DNA from: Flavobacterium aerium
GTDB lineage: Bacteria > Bacteroidota > Bacteroidia > Flavobacteriales > Flavobacteriaceae
Length of the DNA: 64,000 nucleotides
Assembly (NCBI RefSeq): GCF_030766725.1
Contig: NZ_JARQWR010000003.1
Location: 310,001-374,000, forward strand
Direction: 5' to 3'
Shown here: piece after piece, positions 1 through 9,300 of the stretch
Layout of the letters: the number at the start of each line of letters is the position of its first letter
Numbering within the stretch: the stretch's first letter is position 1
Translations under genes and position numbers: made by a program
The notes under the pieces: generated by a model
Database searches by the model: none
Told to the model about the DNA's origin: nothing
Seen by the model: the letters and a program-made list of their open reading frames with translations, nothing else

Positions 1-656
1 CTTTCGGAATACTAAATGATGATAGTATTAAGAAATTAAAGGAAGCAGGAATTATTTTAATTGGAACTGCAACTTCCTTAGAAGAAGCTCAATTATTAGA
101 ACAAAAAGAGATTGATTACATCGCTGTACAAGGAATTGAAGCAGGTGGCCATCGAGGGTCATTTATCAAAGGTGCATTACCGATGATTGGGCTTATGCCT
201 CTGCTCAAACAATTAAAATCAGTAATACAAACACCACTAATTGCAGCTGGTGCTATTGCCGATGGAGAAAGTGTAAAAACAGCTTTGACACAAGATGCTA
301 TTGCCGTACAAATTGGCACCTTATTTATCCCTGCCAAAGAAAGTACTGCTGCCCCCATTTACAAAGAAAGTATTCAACACGCGAAAGACACGGATACAGA
401 ACTTACGCAGTCCTTCTCTGGTCGTTGGGCAAGAGGTGTTAAAAATACTTTTATGGAAGATATGATTAAATCTGGATTAAAAATTCCAGCATATCCAGTC
501 CAGAATACTTTAACAAGTAGTTTGCGTGTGTATGGACAACAGCAAAACAATAAAAACCTAATCTCGCTCTGGGCAGGACAAGCTTCTTCAAAAGCTAAAG
601 TTGGAACTACCACCGAAATTTTATTAAACCTTATTAAGGATACAGAAAAGCAATAA
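1..656 (+). CDS. Nitronate monooxygenase (2-nitropropane dioxygenase family), 5' truncated by window edge
   Basis: The gene enters from the left edge; its frame is open from base 3 to the TAA at 654-656, about 217 codons. The visible part is the C-terminal two thirds of an FMN TIM-barrel enzyme that oxidises alkyl nitronates in the cytoplasm. The family hallmark QGIEAGGHRGSF (encoded near 129-164) supplies the conserved histidine and phosphate-binding glycines, and a second Gly-rich strand (IAAGAIADG) follows about 30 residues later, as expected for FMN phosphate binding. The ATG at 183 is internal, because the conserved AGGHRG motif lies before it. Family assignment is firm; the physiological substrate is not known, and some members act as enoyl-ACP reductase-like proteins. 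Confidence 0.88.
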   Translation, partial: FGILNDDSIKKLKEAGIILIGTATSLEEAQLLEQKEIDYIAVQGIEAGGHRGSFIKGALPMIGLMPLLKQLKSVIQTPLIAAGAIADGESVKTALTQDAIAVQIGTLFIPAKESTAAPIYKESIQHAKDTDTELTQSFSGRWARGVKNTFMEDMIKSGLKIPAYPVQNTLTSSLRVYGQQQNNKNLISLWAGQASSKAKVGTTTEILLNLIKDTEKQ

Positions 657-669
657 CTTTCTCAGGATT

Positions 670-695
670 ATGTTACTATAATGTAAGGGTAACAT
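670..695. repeat. Short inverted repeat after the nitronate monooxygenase gene
   Basis: ATGTTAC (670-676) and GTAACAT (689-695) are perfect 7-base arms around a 12-base loop, 14 bases past the stop codon. No T-run follows, so it is at best a weak terminator or an RNA 3'-end stabilising stem. Confidence 0.3.
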
Positions 696-877
696 CATTA
701 AATCATGAGGTATTTCTCTCTTTATTTTGAACCAATCAAAATTTAAAAAAACTAATTGTTAATACTGATATAGGCATATTTTTTTGATTAGAAATACTAT
801 ATATTTGAAGTTCTTTATCACTCAATTTTTGCGATATTAATAAAATAAAACACTAAAATAACTTAATACATACCCAA

Positions 878-1342
878 ATGAATACTCCAACGACCCTTGA
901 ATCTTTTAAAATTATCGGGATAACGGTAAGAACTACTAATAAAAACGGTAAGGCTATGGAGGACATTGGAAATCTTTGGAATCGTTTTTATACCTCGAAT
1001 ATTCAAACATTAATTCCCAATAAAGAAGACAGTGCTATTTACTCTATCTATACTGATTATGAATCAGATTATACAGGCAAATACACTTGTATTCTAGGCT
1101 GTAAAGTAAGTTCATTAAATGATATTCCAGAAGGCCTTGAAGGAAAAGAAATTAATGGAGGAAAGTACATAAAATATACTGCCAAAGGAAAAATGCCAGA
1201 AGCTGTAGGTCAAACTTGGGGTGAAATATGGAATCAGGACACACAATTAAATCGTCTATATACTGCCGATTTTGAAGTTTACGATGAAAAATCTGCTTTA
1301 CCTCAAGATCAAGCAGAAGTAGGAATATACATTGCTATATAA
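878..1342 (+). CDS. GyrI-like / AraC effector-binding domain protein
   Basis: This 154-residue protein is a stand-alone effector-binding domain of the type found at the C-terminus of AraC/MerR regulators and in the gyrase inhibitor GyrI (SOUL-like alpha/beta fold). Supporting features are the phrases FKIIGITVRT at residues 10-19, an aromatic-rich middle (YSIYTDYESDYTGKYTCILG) and the late W-x-E-I-W followed by Y-x-ADFEVYDE, all in the usual order and at the usual length for integron-associated effector-binding proteins. There is no helix-turn-helix, so it probably binds small hydrophobic ligands without touching DNA. It is followed 30 bases later by a GNAT gene, and the pair may be co-transcribed. 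The ligand is unknown. Confidence 0.75.
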   Translation: MNTPTTLESFKIIGITVRTTNKNGKAMEDIGNLWNRFYTSNIQTLIPNKEDSAIYSIYTDYESDYTGKYTCILGCKVSSLNDIPEGLEGKEINGGKYIKYTAKGKMPEAVGQTWGEIWNQDTQLNRLYTADFEVYDEKSALPQDQAEVGIYIAI

Positions 1343-1372
1343 ATAATAACAGAAATTAAAATTAAACAAATT

Positions 1373-1882
1373 ATGGCTCAACTTGAAACGGACCGTTTAC
1401 AATTACGTTACCTTACGTTAGATGATTCTACTTTTATATATACTCTTTTAAACACACCTGAGTGGATTAAATATATTGGAGATCGTGATATAAAATCATT
1501 AGATGATGCACGCAACTATATTACAAATGGTCCCTTTGAAAGTTATGAGAAAAATGGTTTTGGTCCTTTTGTCGTACAGCTAAAGGAGAGCAATATTCCT
1601 ATTGGATTATGTGGGCTTTACAAAAGAGATGGTTTGGATGATGTTGATATTGGTTTTGCTTTTCTATCCGAATATAGCGGTAAAGGATATGCGTATGAGG
1701 CAGCTTCTACAACATTAGAATATGCCAAAACAACTTTAAATATGAATAGTATTGCTGCTATTACAGTGGAATACAATATTAGCTCTATAAATCTGATCAA
1801 AAAAATAGGATTAACCTTTGAAAAAATAATCCGCATTCCTAATGATCCAGAAGATTTGATGCTATTTGTTTACAGAAAATAA
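1373..1882 (+). CDS. GNAT-family N-acetyltransferase (RimJ/RimL type)
   Basis: A 169-residue acetyl-CoA-dependent acetyltransferase. It opens with ETDRLQLRYLTLDDS, the standard beginning of the RimJ/RimL branch. The acetyl-CoA pyrophosphate loop is the segment around SEYSGKGYAYEA (about residues 100-111), and the late N-x-x-S-I-N-L-I-K-K-I-G-L-x-F strand-helix completes the fold. Substrates in this branch range from ribosomal protein N-termini to amino sugars and cannot be told from sequence. It lies 30 bases after the effector-binding gene and 9 bases before the next start codon, so these three genes look like one transcript. Confidence 0.85.
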   Translation: MAQLETDRLQLRYLTLDDSTFIYTLLNTPEWIKYIGDRDIKSLDDARNYITNGPFESYEKNGFGPFVVQLKESNIPIGLCGLYKRDGLDDVDIGFAFLSEYSGKGYAYEAASTTLEYAKTTLNMNSIAAITVEYNISSINLIKKIGLTFEKIIRIPNDPEDLMLFVYRK

Positions 1883-1891
1883 GGGTTGAAT

Positions 1892-2341
1892 ATGCATAAT
1901 GAAATTCAAGATACTGTTACAAAACATATTCTAGATACTTTAACCGCTCGTTTTTATAATGTATTTACCAATACAGGAGATTCAAAGCCTCAGGTAGAGC
2001 GTATTTACGACCTCTTCATTGCAAAAGCTATTATCATAAAAAACAGTGGGTTGAGTCCTGAAATTTATTCCTTATCAGAATTTGTTATTCCACGAGAAAA
2101 ACTATTAACCGATGGACGATTAATTGATTTTAAAGAAGAAGAAATTGATGAAAGCACTACGGTTTTTGGAAACATAGCCCAACGTATCAGTTTTTATAAA
2201 AAATCAGGTATTCTGGAAGGGAAAGAATTTAAAACAAAAGGCGTTAAAAATATTCAGTTTATACATACTTCTGAAGGTTGGAAAATGAATGCTTTAACGT
2301 GGGATGATGAAAGAGAAGGATTTTCAATCCCTATCTATTAG
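1892..2341 (+). CDS. NTF2-like (DUF4440-type) protein
   Basis: About 149 residues, cytoplasmic, no signal peptide. The N-terminal helix (QDTVTKHILDTLTARFYNVF), a middle strand-rich part and the late GWKMNALTWDDE hairpin resemble the cone-shaped NTF2/SnoaL fold, which serves as a small-molecule binding or enzymatic scaffold; no catalytic residues are evident. A TTG at 1886 is also in frame, but it overlaps the purine-rich AAGGG at 1881-1885, which is well placed as a ribosome site for ATG 1892, so I take 1892. It is the last gene of the leading group and is followed by a strong terminator. Function unknown. Confidence 0.65.
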   Translation: MHNEIQDTVTKHILDTLTARFYNVFTNTGDSKPQVERIYDLFIAKAIIIKNSGLSPEIYSLSEFVIPREKLLTDGRLIDFKEEEIDESTTVFGNIAQRISFYKKSGILEGKEFKTKGVKNIQFIHTSEGWKMNALTWDDEREGFSIPIY

Positions 2342-2362
2342 TTATCATCAAACTGAATAAAA

Positions 2363-2387
2363 AAAAGTCGGGATATACCCGACTTTT
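2363..2387. terminator. Bidirectional rho-independent terminator
   Basis: AAAAGTCGGG and CCCGACTTTT form a GC-capped stem around an ATATA loop, with A-run on the left and T-run on the right. It sits between convergent genes (plus-strand NTF2-like gene, minus-strand cvfB) and can serve both. Confidence 0.85.
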
Positions 2388-2407
2388 ATGTTTTTAAGAA
2401 ATATGTA

Positions 2408-3247
2408 TTATTCTTTCACCAAATGAATACCATCTTCTTTTATTTCGATTAACTTTTGTTTGAAGAGTGCTCCCACTGCTTTCTTAAAAGTCTTTTTACT
2501 CATTTTTAATACCGTTTTGATATCTTCTGGATGACTGTTGTCATTTAAACGTAAAAAGCCTCTATTCGCTCTTAATTCATCTAAAATCTTTTCCGCATTA
2601 GGTTCAATATTCTCATACCCTAATTTTTGTACCGAAACATCAATCTTGTTATCAGGTCTAATGTTCTTGATATACCCTCTTATACGGTCGCCTGTACGCA
2701 AATCATCATATACTTCATCTTTGTATAATAATCCTTTGTGCTTCTCATTAATGATCACATTAATACCAACTTCTGTAATATGGGAAACGATTAAATCTAC
2801 CTCTTCGTTTTTCTCAACAGTCAGTTCATCATTACTTAAAAACTGATTTGTTTTACTAGAAGCTACTAATCGGTTTGTTTTCTCATCCATATACAGATAA
2901 ACTAAGTAACGTTTACCTTTCTCCATCGGGCGAGCTTGCTCTTTAAAGGGAACCAAGATATCTTTTTCCATACCCCAATCCATAAAAGCCCCAATCTGAT
3001 TTACATAATTCACTCGTAATAATGCAAATTCATTCAGTAATATATAAGGTTCTAATGTAGTTGCAACGGGTCTTTCTTCATGGTCTAAATAAACAAAAAC
3101 GATAAGTTCTTCCCCTATTTCAAATTCCCTTGGTACATATTTATTCGGTAGAAGAATGTCTTCATTTTCATTTCCATTTCCTAAAAACAGTCCTACCTTG
3201 GTGTCTCTTAAAATGGTTAACGTATTGTATTTTCCTATTTCAATCAT
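2408..3247 (-). CDS. cvfB: CvfB-like S1 RNA-binding protein
   Basis: A 279-residue protein of the CvfB/YitL family: tandem S1-type OB folds followed by a C-terminal winged helix. The first OB fold spans roughly residues 1-65, the second includes VNYVNQIGAFMDWGMEKDILVPF (about 78-100), the third contains the HKGLLYKDEVYDDLRTGDRIRGYI stretch, and the last 65 residues carry the wHTH signature (NDNSHPEDIKTVLKMSKKTFKKAVGAL). The family binds RNA; in staphylococci CvfB affects virulence gene expression, but its role in Bacteroidota is not established. It is downstream of menD and the DUF2853 gene on the same strand, yet a hairpin at 3322-3346 and its own -7 box separate it. Confidence 0.88.
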   Translation of the reverse strand: MIEIGKYNTLTILRDTKVGLFLGNGNENEDILLPNKYVPREFEIGEELIVFVYLDHEERPVATTLEPYILLNEFALLRVNYVNQIGAFMDWGMEKDILVPFKEQARPMEKGKRYLVYLYMDEKTNRLVASSKTNQFLSNDELTVEKNEEVDLIVSHITEVGINVIINEKHKGLLYKDEVYDDLRTGDRIRGYIKNIRPDNKIDVSVQKLGYENIEPNAEKILDELRANRGFLRLNDNSHPEDIKTVLKMSKKTFKKAVGALFKQKLIEIKEDGIHLVKE

Positions 3248-3264
3248 TTCGTAAAATTATGCTA

Positions 3265-3272
3265 CAAAGGTA
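3265..3272 (-). promoter_or_regulatory. Bacteroidota -7 box for cvfB
   Basis: The minus strand reads TACCTTTG, a match to the TAnnTTTG -7 consensus of Bacteroidota, 18 bases upstream of the cvfB start codon. No clear -33 TTG is seen at the usual distance. Confidence 0.55.
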
Positions 3273-3321
3273 TTCATTTTGTTGAGACCGTTGGCACGCT
3301 ATGAAATTCATTCATAAAAAA

Positions 3322-3346
3322 AGTGCCCAATTTAAAATTGGGCACT
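3322..3346 (-). terminator. Terminator of the DUF2853 gene
   Basis: AGTGCCCAATTT and AAATTGGGCACT are perfect 12-base arms; on the minus strand the stem is followed by a run of six T. It lies 25 bases past the DUF2853 stop codon and separates that transcript from cvfB. Confidence 0.85.
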
Positions 3347-3370
3347 CTATAACTTTTTTAGTTTGGTCGA

Positions 3371-3715
3371 TTATTTGTTGTAAACACTTTCTTTTTTGAA
3401 ATGTGTTGCAAGTAAATAATAAACTACAACTCTATACTTATTCTTATTAGAACGACCGTACTTTTCAATTACACTGTCAATTGCTTTATCAAGCTCAGGA
3501 CCATCTTTTAAACCTAACTTTTTAATCAAAAAGTTGTTTTTTACCGTTTCTAATTCTTTTGGGCTCGTACCTGAAACAGTAGAGGCATCAGCATTATAAA
3601 TAGAAGGACCACAACCGATCGTAACTTTTGTCAACAAATCCATGTTAGGTGTTACACCACATTTATCTTTTAAATCTGCAGCATACTTAGTAATCAACTC
3701 GTCTCTTTTGCTCAT
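3371..3715 (-). CDS. DUF2853 family protein
   Basis: A 114-residue, charged, cytoplasmic protein that is full length for the DUF2853 family, common in Bacteroidota and some Proteobacteria. Conserved stretches include CGVTPNMDLLTKVTIGCGPS, ETVKNNFLIKKLGLKDGPEL and EKYGRSNKNKYRVVVYYLL. The family is all-helical; no biochemical role has been assigned. It sits 98 bases downstream of menD and has its own strong terminator, so it may be transcribed with menD or alone. The menD / DUF2853 / cvfB order recurs, as far as I remember, in flavobacterial genomes, but that is recollection and not shown here. Confidence 0.85.
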   Translation of the reverse strand: MSKRDELITKYAADLKDKCGVTPNMDLLTKVTIGCGPSIYNADASTVSGTSPKELETVKNNFLIKKLGLKDGPELDKAIDSVIEKYGRSNKNKYRVVVYYLLATHFKKESVYNK

Positions 3716-3813
3716 AATAATAATTTTTTATGTTTAAAAATGGTTTTACTTTATCCAAATTTAACACTTTATTTAAAAAACAAAGCTTAAAATCTGATTA
3801 ATATTAAGTTAAT

Positions 3814-5481
3814 TTATACTAAGTTCTTGAAATATTGCAACAAAATGTCATTATTCAACTTTTCTGGCGTATGTATTTCCAGTAAACAAGGTTTATCATT
3901 GGAATTAAAAAAATTAGGTAATGTAGCTACTAAGTCCGCTTCAGTACTTACATTCGAATAATGATAATCATACATCTTAGCCAACTGTTCTGCTGATAAT
4001 TGATGGGAAGTTTCAAAAAAAGTATTGAAGACTTCGCTTTCTTGATGTCCAGGTAAAATTCTAAAAATCCCCCCTCCTCCATTATTAATCAAAATAATTT
4101 TGAAGTTGGATGGTGTATAATTGTTCCAGATAGCGTTACTGTCGTAAAAGAAGCCAATATCCCCCGTAAGTAGTATTGTCATTTTAGAAGAAGCTACGGC
4201 TGCTCCTACGGCTGTAGAAGTACTACCATCTATTCCACTTGTACCTCGATTACAGAATACTTCTATTGAAGGATCTATTGGAACCAATTGAGCATAACGA
4301 ATAGCAGAACTATTACTTAAATGCAGCATACTATTATCGGGCAAAGCTGGAATTACTTTTTCAAATACTTTAAAATCAGAAAAAGGTATGGATTTCAGAT
4401 ATTCAGTATGTTTTTGTGCTCTAAGCAATTGAATAGCATGAGCATGTTCTTTATAATCACTTGGGTTATTCTGTACCAATGGAATCAATGCATTCCAAAA
4501 AGTATTCACACTTACTTCAAAATGCTTTGTTAAGCATCCATAAGTATTGTAAGCTCTTAATACATCAATATGCCAATGTTCCTTAGGTTGGTACCCTCTT
4601 AAAAAGGCTTTAATTCTTTTAGAAACAACCATCCCACCAAATGTGATTAAAATATCCGGTTGGAACGCTAAGAAATCTTCTTTTGTAAAAGGGGTAATTA
4701 TTGTATCAATATGATCTAAAAATGTAGCATGATGTACATTTGAAGTCGTTTCTGTCATCACTATAACAGACGGATCTTGTGCCCAATATTCTATTATTTT
4801 TGAATCAATTGTATTGGGTTCATTCGTTCCAATTAAAATTAATTTCTTTGATGCTGCATTCCATTGTGTTGCATAAGATTCCAGTTCTACAGATGAAATA
4901 GTAGCCTCATTTGTTTTTGAAGCTAAAATTTCTGGAGATACCGTTAGTTGAGGAATGGTATCATACAATGGCTCTTCAAACGGAGCGTTAATATGAACAG
5001 GGCCTTTCTTTTCAATAGCTGTATTTATAGCCTCATTGATCAGCTGTTCATTCTCAGCTTCATCTACTAGGCCATCTTTAAGGTTTGCATTGTACAAGGA
5101 ATGATTCTGGAAAACATTTTGTTGACGAATCGTTTGCCCATCCCCAATATCAATTTTCTCTGTTGGTCGATCTGCCGAAATAACCACTACTGGTATTTGA
5201 CTATAAAATGCTTCTGCAACTGCAGGATAATAATTCAGCAATGCCGATCCAGAAGTACAAACGACAGCTACTGGTTTTTTAATTTGTTGTGCAATTCCCA
5301 TTGCAAAAAAAGCCGCGCAACGTTCATCAACGATACTGTAGCATTTAAAAAAAGGGTTGTTTACAAAGCCTATGGTTAAAGGGGCATTTCGTGATCCAGG
5401 AGAGATCACTATATCAGTGATTCCTTTTGCTTTACATATTTCAATAATACTTTGAGCCAAAGGTATTTTAGGGTAAATCAT
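3814..5481 (-). CDS. menD: 2-succinyl-5-enolpyruvyl-6-hydroxy-3-cyclohexene-1-carboxylate synthase (MenD)
   Basis: A 555-residue thiamine diphosphate enzyme that joins isochorismate with 2-oxoglutarate in menaquinone biosynthesis. The N-terminal PYR domain carries ISPGSRNAPLTIGF (residues 26-39), the MenD signature; VVISADRPTEKIDIGDGQTI follows near residue 100; and the C-terminal PP domain shows the ThDP/Mg motif GDIGFFYDSNAIWNN and then NNGGGGIFRILPGH near residues 435-475. Length is normal. Menaquinone is the quinone used by Bacteroidota respiration, so MenD serves the SdhCAB complex encoded at 35-38.5 kb. I see no terminator directly after it. Assignment is secure. Confidence 0.95.
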   Translation of the reverse strand: MIYPKIPLAQSIIEICKAKGITDIVISPGSRNAPLTIGFVNNPFFKCYSIVDERCAAFFAMGIAQQIKKPVAVVCTSGSALLNYYPAVAEAFYSQIPVVVISADRPTEKIDIGDGQTIRQQNVFQNHSLYNANLKDGLVDEAENEQLINEAINTAIEKKGPVHINAPFEEPLYDTIPQLTVSPEILASKTNEATISSVELESYATQWNAASKKLILIGTNEPNTIDSKIIEYWAQDPSVIVMTETTSNVHHATFLDHIDTIITPFTKEDFLAFQPDILITFGGMVVSKRIKAFLRGYQPKEHWHIDVLRAYNTYGCLTKHFEVSVNTFWNALIPLVQNNPSDYKEHAHAIQLLRAQKHTEYLKSIPFSDFKVFEKVIPALPDNSMLHLSNSSAIRYAQLVPIDPSIEVFCNRGTSGIDGSTSTAVGAAVASSKMTILLTGDIGFFYDSNAIWNNYTPSNFKIILINNGGGGIFRILPGHQESEVFNTFFETSHQLSAEQLAKMYDYHYSNVSTEADLVATLPNFFNSNDKPCLLEIHTPEKLNNDILLQYFKNLV

Positions 5482-5594
5482 TGTGCAAAAAATTATTTTT
5501 TTCTTGAGTTTCTATAATTTATTTATCAAAACAAATTAATTTCAAATCTACTAATAATTCGTCTGAATCTAGGGGAAAATAAGAACAAATTAAA

Positions 5595-5634
5595 AAAGAG
5601 ATAATCCTTCTTTAATTTGAAGGATTATCTCTTT
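5595..5634 (-). terminator. Terminator of the glutathione peroxidase gene
   Basis: Perfect 16-base arms (AAAGAGATAATCCTTC and its complement) with an 8-base loop; the minus strand continues with a T-rich tract. Located 23 bases past the peroxidase stop. Confidence 0.85.
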
Positions 5635-5657
5635 ATGTACTGATTTTAAAAAATAAA

Positions 5658-6248
5658 CTAAGCTTTAATCCAGTTTACAACTTCTGGATCAGTAGGCAAT
5701 GTTTTTGGTCCAATTACTTTTTCCAATTCGCCATTTGTATTTAGTAAATATTTTTGGAAATTCCATTCTACTTCAGAATCTTGTAATCCATTTTTAGATT
5801 TCTCTGTTAGGAATTTATAAATTGGTGCCATATCCTCTCCTTTCACAGAAATTTTGTCCATCATAGGGAATGTCACACCATAATTTTGTTCGCAGAAAGT
5901 AGCAATTTCTTCATTTGTACCTGGCTCCTGACTAGCAAAATTATTTGCTGGAAAACCTACAATAACAAAATTTTGATCTTTATATTCATCATAAATTTTT
6001 TGTAAGTCTTTATATTGTGGTGTTAATCCACATTTTGAAGCGGTATTCACTACTAATATTTTTTTCCCTTTTAATGAGGCAAAATCAAATTCTTTCCCAT
6101 AAAGGTCTTTTACTTTAAACTGATAAATACTTTCTTTAGTCATAGATTCATTTTTTTCGTTAATTGCCATAGTATCTTCTTTTTTAGCTTGATTTTGACA
6201 ACTCGCTAAAACCACTATAGCACAAACAGCAGTTATTATTTTTTTCAT
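5658..6248 (-). CDS. Lipoprotein glutathione peroxidase (thioredoxin-type thiol peroxidase)
   Basis: A 196-residue peroxidase with an exported, lipid-anchored N-terminus: hydrophobic segment followed by LASC, lipobox cysteine at residue 17. The peroxidatic cysteine is Cys73 in NTASKCGLTPQY. The rest of the catalytic tetrad is present as Gln107 (SQEPG), Trp162 and Asn163 (EWNF). Cys119 in TFCEQNYGVTFP is in the position of the resolving cysteine of thioredoxin-dependent enzymes, so it likely reduces peroxides with a thioredoxin-like partner and not glutathione. The usual FPCNQF is FPANNF here; that cysteine is not needed for catalysis. Most cellular homologs lack a lipobox, so an envelope location is the notable feature. 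Confidence 0.9.
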   Translation of the reverse strand: MKKIITAVCAIVVLASCQNQAKKEDTMAINEKNESMTKESIYQFKVKDLYGKEFDFASLKGKKILVVNTASKCGLTPQYKDLQKIYDEYKDQNFVIVGFPANNFASQEPGTNEEIATFCEQNYGVTFPMMDKISVKGEDMAPIYKFLTEKSKNGLQDSEVEWNFQKYLLNTNGELEKVIGPKTLPTDPEVVNWIKA

Positions 6249-6334
6249 AATAGATTTGGTTATTTTTTTCGATTATAAAATTACAAATTATTGAATTCAA
6301 CCAAATTAAACTTTTGTTAAACCTTTAAATAAAA

Positions 6335-6360
6335 TAGCCCCTGAAATACATCAGAGGCTA
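6335..6360 (-). terminator. Terminator of ccsBA
   Basis: TAGCCCCTGA and TCAGAGGCTA pair with one mismatch around a 6-base loop; the minus strand then runs TTTTATTT. It lies 22 bases past the ccsBA stop. Confidence 0.75.
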
Positions 6361-6381
6361 TTAAATTAAACTTATATAATC

Positions 6382-9300
6382 TTATTTCTTATAAAACTTC
6401 TTGTATTTCAAATAAGAGAAGAATCCTATAATTGTTACAAATGCTGTCGAATAATAAACAAAATCTGGTGTTACTACTTTATCTCCACTAGCATAAGAAT
6501 GTAATCCTGTTAAATAGAAATTCACTCCAAAATAAGTCATCAATACTGAACTGAAAGATGCCACACTAACTAGATTAAAAATCCATCTTCCACGTAGTGC
6601 AGGAACTAATCGCATGTGGATTACAAATCCGTATACCATGATACTAATTAATGCCCATGTTTCTTTTGGATCCCATCCCCAATAACGACCCCAGCTTTCA
6701 TTTGCCCATTGTCCTCCTAAGAAGTTACCAATAGTCAACATGACAAGACCAACAGTCAATGCCATTTCAGTGATGTATGTTAATTCTTGGATATTTAAAT
6801 CCATCTTCATTTTGTTATTCTTGTTCGTGAATATCATCAAGAATAATGATACTAATCCTAATACCATACCTAAAGCAAATGGTCCGTAACTAGCTACAAT
6901 AACTGCCACGTGAATCATTAACCAATATGAGTTTAATACAGGCTGTAGATTAGCAATCGCCGGATCCATCCAGTTCATGTGTGCTACCCATAGAATCATT
7001 GCTGCTACAAACGTTGTTGAAGCTACTGTTAAATGTGACTTTCTTCCAAATGCTAAACCAAAGAACATCGTTGCCCATCCTACATAAATCATCGATTCGT
7101 AAGCATCACTCCACGGTGCATGACCAGAAATATACCAACGTGCAATTAATCCTGCAGTATGTAAAGCAAATAATATTCCAACGAATATATGGCTTCCTTT
7201 CACCATGATATTAATAAACTTTCGTTCTCTGAAAATTTTAAGTATCGTAAAAGTAAACATCACAATTCCTGCAAGAAAATACCATTGATATAGATTCTTG
7301 AATATATCATATTTATTGTATAAAATCTCTAAATCTATTTTACGATCGGTAGGTCTAACTTTACTTCCGTATTTCTTTTGAAATCCTTCTACACTTTCTA
7401 CCAGCTTATCTGCATTTTTATATCCATCTGTTTTATTAGCTTCATTTAAAGCTGACATATATAGCGGTAAAACATTTTTCGTGTAAATTGAATCGATCCC
7501 TTTTATTGGTGTTTCATTCAATTCTAGGTAGGAAACCCATTTATTATTTTCATCAAAAGGAATTGGGAAAATCTTTAAAATACTTCCGCTTAAAGCAGTG
7601 TATAAAAGGTCAATTTTACGAGCGGTTTCAATAAAATCTTTTTGAAATTGATTTGGAACAGCAGCATGATTTGCATCTTCAAGAACTTGTGCTAATTTAT
7701 AATTTCCTCTTTCATCAAAGAAACTTACTAATGGTGCATATTTAGTTTTAACATCTACTCCAATAATCTTACGAAGACTGTCATTCCCTCTTTTCAAATA
7801 TACTAATGGTACATTGTACCAAACTTGTGGGAATTGTGTCATGGATAAGAATACCTGATCAGAGTTTAATCCTTTGTAATGATCATCATTACTTACTTTA
7901 CGTAACAATTCAGAAGAAAACGTATTAATCGGTTTCATTCTTCCTTTTCCATCTTGAATTACAATTTTACCAAATTTAGCAGCGTGATCTTTGCTTACTG
8001 TAAATTTCATAATCAATGAATCGGCTTGTGCCGCTGTAGGCAATTGTACTTCAGTATGGTCTTTATCTCCTACATGCTCTGCATGACCAGGATGATCTGC
8101 ATGTTCTTGGGCAAAGCCATTAAAGCTCAATAAAAGAACTAGAATGGATAGTAATTTTGCTTTTTTAGCTTTCACTTTATCTAATTTAACTTTCAAATCA
8201 CCAAAACGAGTATTCTTATCGAATAAAATTGCCATTAGAGCAAAATACAATAAGAAGTAACCAACATATGTAATCCATGTTCCCCACTCATCGTGGTTTA
8301 CAGAAAGTATTGTTCCTTTTTCATCTGGATCAAACATGGCTTGAAAGAAACGATATCCTTTATGATCTAAAATATTGTTCATGTATATTCTTGCATCAAA
8401 TTTTTTCTCTGGATCAAGAATCGTCACCTGACTTTCAAATGAAGCATAATTCTTTTCGGTGCCCGGATACTTCTCTGCAATAAATTTGTTTAATTTAATT
8501 TTGAACGGCAAAGTATACACTTTACTTCCGTAGAAAAGTGTGTATTCTAAATTCCCAAGTTTAAAGGATTGTGGTTCACCCATCTTTCCTTTAGCCCCTA
8601 GTAACGTAACTGTTTTTTCTTGTCCTTCGGATTTTACTTTTAAAACTAGAGCATCATCGCCTTTTGTTTTATAATCGTTGTTCGATTCAAAATCCATTAC
8701 TCCTTTAATTGCTAATTCAGGAAAAACAAATTGTGTACCTCCTAAATTATATAATGAACGCATCATTAAAGGTTGTACGGTATCTTTTGCTACACTACCT
8801 TTAAATTGATCAGCCATACGCATAAAATTACCTTCAAAAGGTGTTTTAATAGTATAGGTATCTCCATCTTTCATAACATTAACAGCACCTTCAGTCGGTT
8901 TGTTGAATGCAAACAATACATTATGAATATTTTGTACTTCTCCTTCTTTCAAGAAATGCTCGTGACGTGTTCCATCACCAGACTCAACAAGTTTGATATA
9001 AAATACCCCATTCTTATCTTCTTTGACAAACTCTTTCGCTCCCATTACAAAGTTCTCGTAAGTTACTTCGAATGGAATATTGTTAAACTTATCTTGAATT
9101 GAAAATTTATTCATTCTTGGAGTCGCTGCCGAAAATAGCTTGTGTTCCTCATACGTACGACGTTTCATTTCGCCTTGGTATTCTCCGTCAACAAAAAGAG
9201 TTAAATACGTTTTATCAGAAAACACCTGATTTTCAGTAGCTCCTTCACGGATTGGCATAACTCCCTCATAACTGATATAACGCGTTACAAAAGCTCCTAA

